Source of the DNA: Nansenia antarctica
Taxonomy: Eukaryota; Chordata; Actinopteri; Argentiniformes; Microstomatidae
Direction: 5' to 3'
Assembly: GCA_963989245.1 (NCBI GenBank)
Contig: OZ022342.1
Span: forward strand, 10,606,371 to 10,670,370
DNA: 64,000 nt
A model generated the notes under the pieces. That model was not told the origin of the DNA and ran no database searches. It saw only the letters and a program-made list of their open reading frames with translations. Both the position numbers and the translations under genes were made by a program. Positions 10,950 to 23,855 of this stretch are shown here, piece after piece (position 1 is the first letter of the stretch; each line of letters opens with the position of its first letter).

Positions 10950-10950
10950 G
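10760..10950 (-). promoter_or_regulatory. znf536: Exon-4 acceptor region of znf536 with a long CT tract
   Basis: On the minus strand, about 190 bases of almost pure pyrimidine end in CTTCCAG. A long CT repeat (about 10860-10945) is followed by interrupted CT/TTC sequence. The microsatellite therefore forms the polypyrimidine tract of this exon. PTB-type factors bind such tracts; regulation is inferred. Confidence 0.6.
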
Positions 10951-11885
10951 GAAAAAAACAATGAAAATCAACAACCGGGATTGTCCGTGTTAACCAACAT
11001 TCAACAACATTCTGCATTCAGCAAACAGCCTCCCCCTATGCTCCGTTTGGGGATTGGCATCTGAATACGGGTCGATCCAGCTCGATCCAGCTCCGCCAAG
11101 TGAGCCATCACTCATGTCGACACAATAAAAACCATTTCACCATATGGCGCTTTCAGTCCACTTCAAGAGATAATATTTTCAGCTGACAACAAAACTGTCT
11201 ACGATGTTATCTCTGTTTGCATGGGGGGGCCGGGGGGGTTGGTGGTGTGGTCTCGCTCTTGGCCTTGTTCGCTGTCAGGCCCCTGCCTTGGCGATGAGGC
11301 AGTGATTTCTCGGACGTTCTCTATTTGCAGTTTATCATGGGAAGCATAAATCATCATCCGCAGAACCCATTCCCACTAGAATGCATCTATGACCATTTGG
11401 GTCCTGAATGTGGATGACAAAAAGTCCCTTATTATGTAACTGCAAAAGAGCTGAACTGACTCTAATGAGCAAGAATGTACGGTACATATGTTAAACATAT
11501 GTAGGCATTTCTAGTTAGTTTCTATACTGTGTTAGTGTTCCCATAGAGGCGGCGTATGAATAGGAATAATTGACACACTATAGTATAGTAAGTACGATAG
11601 ACCACAATGACTTGGAGTGAACAGTGCATACTTGAGGAGTATATGCATACACATTCATATAGTTAGCATGTATTGTACAGATTCATACAGTTTATAATCT
11701 TGATTAAAGAAGAAAATCTTGAACATATTTTCACCAGAAAAGGGTCTCCCTTGCATGTAGTTCTGCACATCTCTTGACAAACATGCATCTTGCTAGTGAT
11801 TGTAAATAGCTTGAAATAAAAGCCAGATTTGAAATCAATAAACAATGGGGTGGAAAAAGTCAAGAATAAAAGGATGTTTGTCAAG
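10951..11885. other. znf536 intron 3, unique part
   Basis: Non-coding intron sequence with a G-rich run near 11224-11245. Nothing else is recognised. Confidence 0.6.
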
Positions 11886-11918
11886 TGTGTGTGTGTGGGG
11901 GGGGGAGGGGAGGGGGGG

Positions 11919-12004
<86 letters not shown>

Positions 12005-12020
12005 GAGTGTGGGTGTGTAG
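11886..12020. repeat. GT microsatellite with G-rich start
   Basis: GGGGGAGGGG-type start, then about 85 bp of GT. Confidence 0.95.
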
Positions 12021-12298
12021 TATATGTATAGTTATAAAATGTTTAGATTATACACATGGAAACCATTTTTAACCGAAAAAAAATGTTGCATTGTTACGCA
12101 AGACTGAATTGAATGATTTAAGTCTCGCTCTGTAGTAAATCATGGATATAATTAGCAAATGGCATACTGCTCAAGTAATTTATCATTATTTGGAGGGCAC
12201 CATTCCAGAAAAAGACTCTCGGATCTGCAGACCTACTGCACAGTTCCTAAATAAAGGGCCACAAACACAAACTCAATACAATATTGATACCAGAGAAG

Positions 12299-12842
<544 letters not shown>

Positions 12843-12844
12843 AC

Positions 12845-12876
<32 letters not shown>

Positions 12877-12883
12877 GTGTGTG

Positions 12884-12928
<45 letters not shown>

Positions 12929-13006
12929 GTGTGTGGTTGTGGCTAAGGCTGTGGCTGAGGCTGCTGCTGTGGTTGTATGCGTGGCTGTGTGTGTGGCTGT
13001 GTGTGG

Positions 13007-13058
<52 letters not shown>

Positions 13059-13070
13059 TTGTGTGTGCCT
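12843..13070. repeat. GT microsatellite with a GGCTGT-variant core
   Basis: Two GT tracts flank a degenerate GTGGCTGTGGCTGAGGCTG-like segment (about 12934-13010). Confidence 0.9.
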
Positions 13071-15436
13071 TTGTGGACCATTTGGACTCGCTAAGACATC
13101 TGCTCCATCATACGTCAGGGGCTTGTGTGACATCTGGGGAATATACTGTATCCTGCCTTGCAACATTACACACAATTTACTGCTAAAGGTCATTATGTTC
13201 CCGTTAATCCACTTTTAATTGATATCAGCGCAAACAGCACAACCTCTCAGAAACAGAGCAGATCTCCATGGCACAAAAGAAGGAAGTTACTATTCGTCAT
13301 TGTTTAGGATAGAAATTGCATGTGTTATTATCACACTTGACTTTGGTTACGTCTGAATTATAAATAATTCATACAATAGGGGGGAAACCAACTCGAATGA
13401 CCACCTGCTAAAGGTATGAAGAGTATATAAAATCTGATCGTTTTAATCGTGTCAATGTGATTTTCTTTCAGGACTGGAGCAGTACAGTATGTATCCTAAA
13501 CTTCTCTTTAAGCAGTTCTGCTAAAACTGATTTCATCTGGATTTGTAGGATTTGTCACAGCTCCATAGTAACCACTCTGGATAAACACCCAGTGCCACTA
13601 CAGAGGGGCAATTAAAAAAGTTAATAGATATGACATACTTTAAGATGAATTTCCATATGGCCTTACATAATGGTGAAAGGCAGCCACCAGTGGGATGGAT
13701 GAGAGACTGAGCTCAAAGAACTGTTATTAAAATGCTATCTGGGTTAAACAGGGATCCCTTGCACACAAGCTATCAACACTTCTACCCTTAACATCTCAAA
13801 GTAAAATAGCATTTATTCTAATAATCACATACAGTATGGTGATGCGGTAAACAGTCTCTATTTTTGTCATTTCGAAAAATGTGAGACAGTCAATTAATCA
13901 AGGCTGTTAGTAGGCAACACACTGTGTTCTACTTGCATCCTTCCTAATTGTGTTAAACACAGACAAGTTAGTCAGTCAAAGGTGCTAGGTAAGGAAAGGA
14001 TTAAGGGAAGCATAGTTACAAACCTGCTAATAAACAAGAAAAGGAGAGAGAGAGAGGAATGTATAGAGGGAAGATGGCAGAGAGAGAAGAAATGGGGACA
14101 GAGAAAATGGGGAGAGAGAGAGAAATGGAGAAAGAAAGAGGAATGGGGAGAGAGATCACGGGTCCCCATTGATTCATTCTGATTACAAGGTTAGGTTAAG
14201 GTTAAGTGACATGGGCAAGGCCTGACTTCTCCCGCTCTCTTTCTCTCTTTCTCTCTCTCTCTCTCTTTCCCCCTGTCCTCATTTACTAAAGGTGAGTGGA
14301 GGAAACTCTATGGGTTATTTCGCCCTAAAGTTATGCGCGGCCATTGTCAAGAGCAAGGACCTTTTTATTTTTTACACACAGCTGCTTACTGCTAAATACT
14401 GCCTTGTCCAGAAGGGGACAATCTGTGTCTCTAATTGCTGTCACTGAAGCCTAGATTCATTATGTGACTTTCCCATTAAAATGTGAGCATTAATTTGTAT
14501 AATGAAATATCACCCACTGCAGTGTTCATTAACTGTGGCCCCACACTGTATGCAGCCCAATGTTAGCTACCTAGAGAAACTGTGGTTAATTTCGCTAATG
14601 GATATTTTCCCACTCACTGTTCAAGAGGAAATTAATACTGTAACATTAGCTCTTTAACTTTTGGAGAATTCAAATTCACTTCATTCTCTCAAGCGAATGT
14701 TAGCAAGTCATTAATCTAGCGTTTGTGTTACACAATGCCGGAGCCCCCTCTCTGTGTAAGCAATGCCTCTCTGCGCCGTTCAAACTGAATTAGGATGAAG
14801 GGGGTGCCTGCCTTTACTGTACGTCGACGGAGGGAACTTCGCCGTATCGTCATGGAGAAGAGGGGAGGAATTATAATTTATTGTAAAATCGTTTAGTGCG
14901 AAGTCCATCAGGATAACATATGAGTGATTTAAAGTGCACATCTTGTGGATGCATCAGCTGTATTTTGTTTGCAGTATAAGTAAGTGACCACGTTAGGTTT
15001 GCGCTTCCGCAAAAAGCCCTGGACTACACTGCTGCGCTGAATGACTTAACGGAGGGTCTGGGATGAGGGCCCCTGTTTCCTCTCCACTGAAATATGGGCC
15101 TTCTGGGGACCCTTACTGTACCACTCAAAGCAGGCATAACTCAGTCTCCCCACTGTTAGGTAACATATTCTCCAACCCCCCCCCCACCACCACCCCCCAC
15201 CCACACCCCTCCGCCCACTCTCCTACTGACAGTGAGAGTTTTCAGATCGGCCTGTTGGAACCAGGTCTTAATGCTGCTCCCGGTGACCTGCATGTGCTAT
15301 TTTACACAAGGATCCTAATTATGGCAAGAACACCAGCGCACCCGCGCTACACTCTACGCTCACCCCGTTCCTTAATTCCCCTCTAGACCAGAGGTATGTG
15401 CTCCTTATTAAAGGGGAGGTTGAACACAGTTTGGGT

Positions 15437-15438
<2 letters not shown>
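13071..15438. other. znf536 intron 3, mostly unique
   Basis: A purine-rich stretch (14036-14155), a TC tract (14236-14270) and a C/A-rich patch (15174-15210). The AT-rich part at 14440-14720 looks like unique regulatory DNA but carries no diagnostic motif. No coding exon is seen. Confidence 0.5.

Positions 15439-15513
<75 letters not shown>
15439..15513. repeat. CT microsatellite
   Basis: Pure CT of about 73 bp. Confidence 0.95.
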
Positions 15514-15515
<2 letters not shown>

Positions 15516-16908
15516 TCTCCCCTTCTAAGTGCATGAAGGAAGAAGGAGAAGAAAAAAAAAGAAGGGCGGAAAAAAAAGCTAGCATTGATTTCCTCAGCTG
15601 CAAGAGATTTCCATTTTAAGTTCTGAGAGCTTGAGCCTTTGCCTTTATTTGCACTAAAGGATTACATTTTTTTTTTCCTTTTTCGTACTGTAAAATTATG
15701 TTTTTAGATACCGAGGTCAGGACATTAATGTACATGCACGGAGAACGCAGGCGTATAACAAATTAAGTCCTAAAAGAATAAGTGGAATTTCCATGACTCT
15801 GTGCTTTATCTTGACAACGCCTATTCTAAGGAGTGGAGGGGAGAGTGAGGGGGGGGGTGCCTACTGTTAGCATACAGTGGTAGGCAGCCACTAGGGTCTA
15901 CACACTACAAACTCAAGCTCTCCCCTCAGCCACGTAATTAGTGCGCAGCTCTGAAGAAATGCTAAACAGTCTTTTCTAGGGTCATGGTCTTTTGTGTCTT
16001 ATATGGGCTGACTCAATACATTATGCCACACATCTTCACAGGTGGTCTTCTACACTTTTCCAAGCAACATTAAGCTGCATTCTGCTCTAGCTATAATGCT
16101 AGCTATTCTAGCTATCACGCTGAGCTAAAGTAGATGGGAGAGAGGAAAAATACCACACTTAATGCTAAAACATAATTGAAACAAACAAGTCTGAGAGATG
16201 AGCTTATGCTATGTGGTTCATTAGCTTTGCAGACACCCTTGGTCTACTGTAAGGTGACCTTAAAAAGGCAGACAGGTGACTTTAACCTGGATGTTTACTG
16301 GGGCATTTCTACCTTGCAGTGTGGTGGAACAGCATGCTCTCTGGTCAGAGGACACCATGTGTGTGTGTCCACATCATTACTCTGAATGGGACCTCTACCT
16401 CCCAGCTAGCTACTAACACGGGAGGTTAGCAGATATATGCAGGTTTATCCATGTTAACTCCATGTTGTGACAATAGGAACAGTGGCTGAAGGGAAACACG
16501 AAGAAGAAGAGGGATATTCTAGCATCAATTACAGGATATTTTCAGGACACCTCTTGTTTTTTTGGAAAATGTGTCCTCTGATTGTTGCTTAATGTACGTT
16601 TGTTTTCTCAGCTTGTACAAAGGCAGAACAGTGCAGAGAGAGGGAGAATGGTATTGCCGGTAATACATTTCCCTGAACACTGAAAGTGAATCTGGTCAAT
16701 CTAGTAGTTCTTTAGTTAAACGTATATACGTACTGTAGGCATTTCCCTGTTACAAGTCAAAAGGAATTCAGCGGACCTGTTAGTGGAAGGTTGTTGATGT
16801 TGATAGTTTGTTGTGCACCTTTAGCTGTACTAACCGGATACAGTGTTACCGAAGAGGATGACGTACAGTAGTGTCTGAGTATCTTTAGAGGGAACTCACT
16901 CCACTCAC
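15514..16908. other. znf536 intron 3, unique part
   Basis: Non-coding sequence ending at the exon-3 donor. No other feature is recognised. Confidence 0.6.
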
Positions 16909-17067
16909 CTGTGTGTATCCTCAGATGGACCTTCAGGTGGTGAGAGGTGCGGAAGGTCTTGCCACAGTAGGGGCAGTCCTTGATGGCCGAGCCCAGGCTC
17001 CTGTCCCTGTGCTGGGATGGGGGCTGTGGAGCGATCCCTGCTGTCTTCCCCAGGTCATCACCAACAT
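16909..17067 (-). CDS. znf536: znf536 second coding exon (residues 754-807, zinc finger 8)
   Basis: This exon of 159 bp starts after a CTCCAG acceptor and ends at a strong donor (ACAG|GTGAGT). The last G of the previous exon plus AT gives Asp754. The exon then encodes a short linker and the motif DRSLGSAIKDCPYCGKTF, with finger 8 at about 783-805 (C785, C788, H801, H805), ending in HT with G split to the next exon to make the HTGEKPY linker. The length is a multiple of three and both phases are 1, so skipping would keep frame and remove exactly this finger. On the transcribed strand the acceptor follows a TG repeat rather than a good pyrimidine tract. Open-frame extensions on both sides are intronic. 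Confidence 0.95.
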
Positions 17068-17087
17068 CTGGAGCCACACACACAAAC

Positions 17088-17126
<39 letters not shown>

Positions 17127-17135
17127 AAACACAAC
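17068..17135 (-). promoter_or_regulatory. znf536: Exon-3 acceptor region of znf536 with TG repeat
   Basis: On the minus strand the last ~65 bases of the intron are a TG repeat (about 17079-17122, with a TGTTTG interruption), then GGCTCCAG. There is almost no classical pyrimidine tract. TG/UG repeats beside an acceptor are known to bind TDP-43 and CELF proteins, as at CFTR exon 9. That this happens here is inference. Confidence 0.55.
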
Positions 17136-17934
17136 ACACAGAGGAGTGTTAAGAGTGTCACTTCAAACCGTCATTCACATGTCAAGAAGAACACACTTTC
17201 CCGTCTTTGTCCTCCTCTCCCCACATCCAAATCTGCTAACGCCACACAAAGTCAAACACATCAATGGGTTCACGTGTGCCGCTATTTTTCCCACCCATTT
17301 CAAGGCTGACAGAACGCTGACAGTTCATAAGCTTTTCAGGCTTCTTTTCGAAACACCGGGCCGACCCCCTCCGCCACTCACTGCAGTCGGGAATGTTTTA
17401 TCCCCGCTATCATCATCTTCCTGGTAGCATATGGCGGATTGTGTTGAAAATGAACAATACAAGAAAAGAAATGGCTATGTCAGCAGTGGGCTTCACGTCT
17501 CCTCAGTATTCGTGCCCCCCCCCGCCCCCCCCTCGCCCTCCCCCCCACCATTTTGACAGGTAACATCTCTCCTGTCAGAGATATGAGTGGGTGATAACGG
17601 TGACCTCAACCCTGCTTGAACTGACACCAATACAGCATAGAGGTGTGCCGGGAAGACCAGACACACTGCTACCCCAGGTAATCACCCTTTTGAATCTGTA
17701 GATGGATAGATTTGAAAAAAGAAGCATATTCATACAGTTTCTTACAAAGTCCCCCTGGTTGAGAAATCTGCACTCAGGCTAGCAGAATGACTAAATGGAA
17801 GGGGGGATTGAACTTCTATGCCCCCTAGTACATTAACCCATAATCCATTGCATCTCGGGGAAAGCAGGAAGAAGTACCAGTGTGAAGTAGGAGGAAGGAG
17901 AAATTGTTTGAATTATGGCTCTCCAACACACACA

Positions 17935-18007
<73 letters not shown>

Positions 18008-18862
18008 CCTCATCCACCACTTAACTGTACAGTATGTTGCGAGTCAGTAGGCGCGTGACCTGCTAAAGCGCAAAATAAGGTTAAAATTTGTTTTTTTTGT
18101 TCAATTTTCTTTTTTTTTCTAGTCTGGCACATGATACGGTATGTGTGTAGGGCGGGAGAGCATCTGAATGTAGCAACCCACTTAGTCAACCATGCCACAC
18201 AATCAAAAGCATTTCCAACAGTAGCCTAATCTTTTCCTTTCATTCCCTTCCCCGACCAATTCCACCCTCTGTTAGGAGTCACATAAGGTTTCCAGAAAGG
18301 AAAGACTGAAGTCAGCAAACCCCCACACTCCTGAACACTGATCACATGATCCTGTGCGCCCACATTGACGACATACAATAACACCACTGCTGTTTTAAAT
18401 AATCGAGACGACGTGACCCTAAGACAACTACGCCGCCGCCCCCCCCCTAACCTGATCTTATTTTAAATACACACTGCACACAGTCAATCTATCTCCCAAC
18501 ACACCCTATATCAAATCTGCATGTGACCTTTCCCAACCCCCGTTCCTCCAAACCAGCGGCCAGACTCACCGATCAATATGTCTCCTCCAGCACATTTGCA
18601 ACATACAGTACGCTACTGTGACTACACAAAGCATAAACAACACATTAACACCACTCTACACATCTCCTCTTGGCAAAGTTTCCTCCTCTCATGTACCAAA
18701 TACGGCTCCACCTGTCCACCCCAGATGGAGTTGAATTAAAGCCCTCAGAAACCCAGCGTATGGGCAGCCTCATCCCCTGGCCCTCAGTGTGTCAGGGTTA
18801 ATAGTGATCCTGTAAGAGGGAGACATACTACTGGGGGAACGCTCCTCAATAATGAATATTTA
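17136..18862. other. znf536 intron 2, first part
   Basis: Unique sequence with a C-rich patch (17515-17548) and one CA microsatellite listed separately. No gene is seen. Confidence 0.55.
17930..18002. repeat. CA microsatellite
   Basis: Nearly pure CA of about 70 bp. Confidence 0.95.
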
Positions 18863-18898
<36 letters not shown>

Positions 18899-18975
18899 GC
18901 ACACAGAGGACACAGAGACACATAGACACACAGATATATGTGCACGCATAAAGTTCACACACGCACACGCGGACG

Positions 18976-19008
<33 letters not shown>

Positions 19009-19118
19009 TAAATAGATAGTCTTGAAGTTTGTGTGTGCGTGCGTGCATGCGTGTGCGCGTGCATGTGTGTGCGGTTATGTGTGTGTGTGTGTGCGTGTGC
19101 ACGTGCATGCGTGTGCGG

Positions 19119-19156
<38 letters not shown>

Positions 19157-19158
19157 AC
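18863..19158. repeat. Convergent CA and GT microsatellites (inverted pair)
   Basis: CA tracts at 18863-19008 and a GT tract at 19028-19158 are separated by about 20 unique bases. They are reverse complements, with matching GCGCAC/GTGCGC interruptions, and could fold as a long imperfect hairpin. Confidence 0.85.
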
Positions 19159-20286
19159 GGATGAGAGAGAGCGAGTCCCTGGCGATGGGCGTCCAGCACG
19201 GTTGTCTTTAATCAGCTGACTGATCCCCAGCTTTTAATACGGCTGTTCCAATTACTGTAAAAGTCATCCGGCGCCGTATAACCACAAATATTGACAGTTT
19301 ATTGCACAACACATTTATGACATTTGAAGGTCACCCCATATATTAGGCGTCATCTTTCAGCGGAAGGGTGTCTGGGACAGTGAGATTCCCGATAGCTCGC
19401 CACCTATAACTATTCTCTTTGTATTGATTTCCCATTTCTCTGCTCCTTTTTATGCAAAGGGAAAAATCTGGAAGAGACACAACATTAAAATGATTGTCAC
19501 GGGCGAGCCATTGGCTTCATATATTACCCTATTAAGGCCTGATACCATAACTCTCACTGTTATTTACCAGACACCAAAACCCTACATACTGTACAGAGAT
19601 GTAGGGGGCTTAAAAAGCGTAGTTACAACATGAACTCGGCTTAGACACCGTTCGTATTGTATCGGGGTTGAAAAACACATTTTTTTGTTTGTGTGTTGAT
19701 GTTTCTTTAGCGCTCCGGGTCATAATTTGACATTACTTCAAGCAAGCAAGTGATAACAGACAGATTAAATCATATGATTTACTGTGATGAAATCTCTCAC
19801 ACACTGGCATTGCGTAACACGTTAGTCTGATTGACAACTCACATTCCCACTATCAAAAAACCGTGCCTGATGCTACTACGTTCCCGGTCCCAGAGACAAA
19901 TGTGACAAATGCGAGGCCTGATACCAGCTGAACAATATCACACAGATGCATTCATAATTCAGCTTTTCTGATTCGAGACGAGACCAGCTTCTCTTCTCTT
20001 CTGCTTTTATTGGGCTCATCCCAATGTAATGGAACAGAACAGAACAAAGGGGCTGAGATCAGATTGGAGCAGAGTTGTACAGGCCATCTGGGAGGAGGAT
20101 GAGTATCAGTCATTCTGGCTGCTGTCTGCTGCACTACAGCTCTCTGACACCACGGGCTCTGGTAGTGAGTGACACCATAAAACAACCTCTCTGAAATCAC
20201 CAGGGGGAAATGCCACAAGAGCCCCTGCTGCTGCTGCCACACCGCACAAGCTAGCTACAGTGTGTGTACCTGTCTTTAGGGGGGGT
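19159..20286. other. znf536 intron 2, unique part
   Basis: Non-coding unique sequence. Nothing recognised. Confidence 0.5.
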
Positions 20287-20305
20287 GGGGTGTGTGTGTG
20301 TGTGT

Positions 20306-20353
<48 letters not shown>

Positions 20354-20370
20354 TGTGTGTGTGTGTGTGT

Positions 20371-20403
<33 letters not shown>

Positions 20404-20405
20404 TG
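20287..20405. repeat. GT microsatellite with TTATGT spacers
   Basis: GT tract with two TTATGTG interruptions about 65 bp apart. Confidence 0.95.
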
Positions 20406-20747
20406 TGTCCTCTGAGACAGGATGAGAAGCCTCTCCAGACGGACCACACCCTGTTCCCATTAATGAAAAAAAAACAACAACAACAAAGAAACAAGTGATG
20501 GGAAGAAAAAAAGCCTCTTCCTTAATGGTGCTCTTTCAATCACACTTCCAGGCTAAATTGTTCTGTGGTTTTGATTACTGTGATATCACTTTCAGGAAAT
20601 AAAACAGAAAAAAAAATAAAACAGTCAAAGTCATAAAAACACAAGATGTCTCCCTCTCCATTATAATAATGTGTCACGTGCTCCCTGTCAATGCCACTGC
20701 CCTCTACTTTATGTAAGTACTGACATGCAAGTAGTGACATGCAAGCA

Positions 20748-20940
<193 letters not shown>

Positions 20941-23470
20941 AAAATGTGATGACATCATTTGAAAGGCATTAGGCTTTTAAAAATGCGCCCGGGGGGAGTT
21001 GATTTCCTTACGCCGGAGCAACACAACACCATCCGGCTTACGCTCTGCTCCTCTTTTTGATTTGGACGGGTGCCATCTTTGTGAACGGCTGGTTCATGCG
21101 AGTTAATCAATTTGAGGTTTAGTTACAGTGCTGAGGCTAGCATTCTAGCCACTGCTAGAGAGTAATCTGAACTCGCAGAATTTATTAACCAAACACCAAT
21201 TATCATTAAACACCACTGCATTATCCCTGCTTTTACTACCTGACAAGGACTACTTAATGAAATTTTAGATTAAAGTTATTTAGTGCGTGATTTATGAGCA
21301 CAAAAATACAGTGTGCACATGCTGGTGGAAGCACTTTTTTTTGTGTTGAATGAGGGAGTACACTGGGGACTTAACTCTCCGTGGAATCACAGCAAGCAGG
21401 TTCAGACGAAAGGGGAACAACACTCAAGCAACTTCAAGTCTACGTTCAAACCAGAACCCCAATACTAGGCTTAGGCAGGAGTTCTGCTATCGGTGACCCC
21501 GGCATAACAAAATGAACTAAAATAAAAATGAATACGAAATTTGGAAAGTGTTTACCCCATGATGTTTGTGAGATGAAACAGCCGCAAAATGTGTTACATA
21601 TAAGGCATGCGGGTAAACAGGGGCACCAGATGTTCTTTGATGTTAATAATGGCATTTATTATTAATATTAATTAGACTGCATTCAGCAATACATTTGGGC
21701 CATTTCCAAGTCAATTAAGCAAAATGGCATTCGGGAGATGTTGAAACGACATTTTAAGGCAGGTGTTCAGCAGTCCCCTAATAAAACATTTTCTCAGCTC
21801 CTGGAAAACAACCATTTTGGGCTGATTTTTTCCTTTGTCTACTGTTTTCTTGCTCCGAGCATTCTCCATGATTGAAACATTAATGTGTATACTAACAGTT
21901 TTATAACGAGGAATAAATCATTCAATGTTTTATTTTCATGATCAACACAACATACAGTATAAGCAGTCATGTCGTCACTGCATTTACTCAATGTCGATCA
22001 TGGTTAGACGACATACTGCACTGCATGTGAGCCAAATCCACACAGATTGAGGTGGAGATTAAAACCAGATATGGAATAACGATTACAATCATAATAATTT
22101 GCAAAACAGTGAGGATTAAAATCCTGACTTTCTGTTTCCCGAAAATTATCTTAACAGTTTAAATCTACGGCGCACAAGGCCAAACATATATTTTAGCACC
22201 GAAAGCTGCTCGCAGCATGGCCTATCTCTCCTCACAGCGCATTGGTTCCAGTATAAACCCACATCAACAGTAAATACTGTTATGAAAAAATCTAATTACA
22301 GAACACATGGTATATACAGCAACGCAGTGGGGGGTGCGTTGTCTATATAATCCTGGACCCTATGTGTAAGGGAGAGAAAAAAACAGCCCGGTTTTTTAAA
22401 GCTCTGTCCCATGTAATCTGGACCTTGAAAAAGGGACCGCCGCACCTCCAGCGAGCAATGATTTGGCAGGAGTTCTTTTTTTTGTAAGCTTCATGAGGCT
22501 GGAGCCATACAATGGTACATTAACAATCTGTGCATTCATTTATCAGGCAGTGCGTTTTGGACTCTGTGTTTATGGCGCAGTGCACTTTTCATGGCTGAGA
22601 ATTAATGAACATGCCTCCCCTTGCAACAAACATGCACCTGTGCCGCAGAGATGCTAATCACAAACATTTATATTTATTAGCACCGGTCTCACACAAAAAA
22701 AATGGTGGGATAGAGAAGAAAAAAAAGAAGGAGGATGGTCCTTTTTCTCTGCCTGGTGAGAGCTAGAGGAGCATCTTTGTAAATTGCATTTTAGCACACG
22801 TTCATTCGCTTATTTGTTTGCAATTGGGATTGATGAAGAGGTCGGGCGAAATGAGGTTTAATCTGTTTTGGGTTTAATTTCCATCTTTTATAAATGATTC
22901 GCCTGCATCATAGTGGAGTCAGAGCCCCCTTGATGCCAAAGAAGCATACCTGCACATTCAACTGCAATCGAAGAAACACACAATGTTTACTTCCCAGTAG
23001 GAACCATCAACAGGCCATACGTGGAGCCACAGACACTTGGTTCAAGTTCAAAAGTACTGTCTCTAACGCACACTCTATCTCCGATACATACATGACACCT
23101 TACTGACCATACTGTGAACACACTGAGGACCGAGAAGGATTTCACAACATGCGTTTTCGAAAAGGTGTAAAAGGATGTCTGATAGCTGAACTACAGTGCA
23201 TTGGAGAGTGGACGTCCCCTCTGCTCTGCCCTCTCTCTTTCTCAAGCACCTCTCCCTGCCTCCTCTCTCCCTCCTCTCTCCTCCTTCCGTAGCCCTCTCC
23301 CTGCCTCTCCTCCTCCACCAGTGACAGAAGGTGCCTCTCTCCCTCAGTAAGGGCTATGCCTCTGCCGAGCTAGGGGAACAGGAATGGTGCCATAAGTTTC
23401 TCTCTGGCACAAGCCCATCTTTGTTTTCCACTCTCAAGTCTGTTTCAGGCTTCAAAGAGCATTGAAAAAA
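20941..23470. other. znf536 intron 2, long unique AT-rich block
   Basis: About 2.5 kb almost free of simple repeats. The part at 22440-22680 is rich in ATTA and ATGCTAAT-like motifs and looks like a conserved regulatory element, though this cannot be proved from one sequence. A CT-rich segment lies at 23218-23345. Confidence 0.4.
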
Positions 23471-23610
23471 GACACACACACACACACACACCACACGCGC
23501 AGGCACACACACAGGCGTGCACACGCTCAGACACACGCTCAGACACGCACGCACGGCCGCACGCACGTCACGCAGGCGCGCACGCAGGCACACGCGCACG
23601 CACATGCACA

Positions 23611-23664
<54 letters not shown>
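23471..23664. repeat. CA/GCAC microsatellite
   Basis: Interrupted CA with CGCACGCA variants, ending in pure CA. Confidence 0.95.
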
Positions 23665-23729
23665 ACAGACAGCTAAAGAAGCACTGAGGTCTCACTAACT
23701 TTATCATTCTGCAGAGTGATCACAGATCC

Positions 23730-23855
<126 letters not shown>

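Noticed and set aside
10760..10961. LSLS-rich N-terminal extension of the last exon's frame
   Set aside because: It is the intronic CT repeat read in frame; a consensus acceptor precedes the zinc finger.
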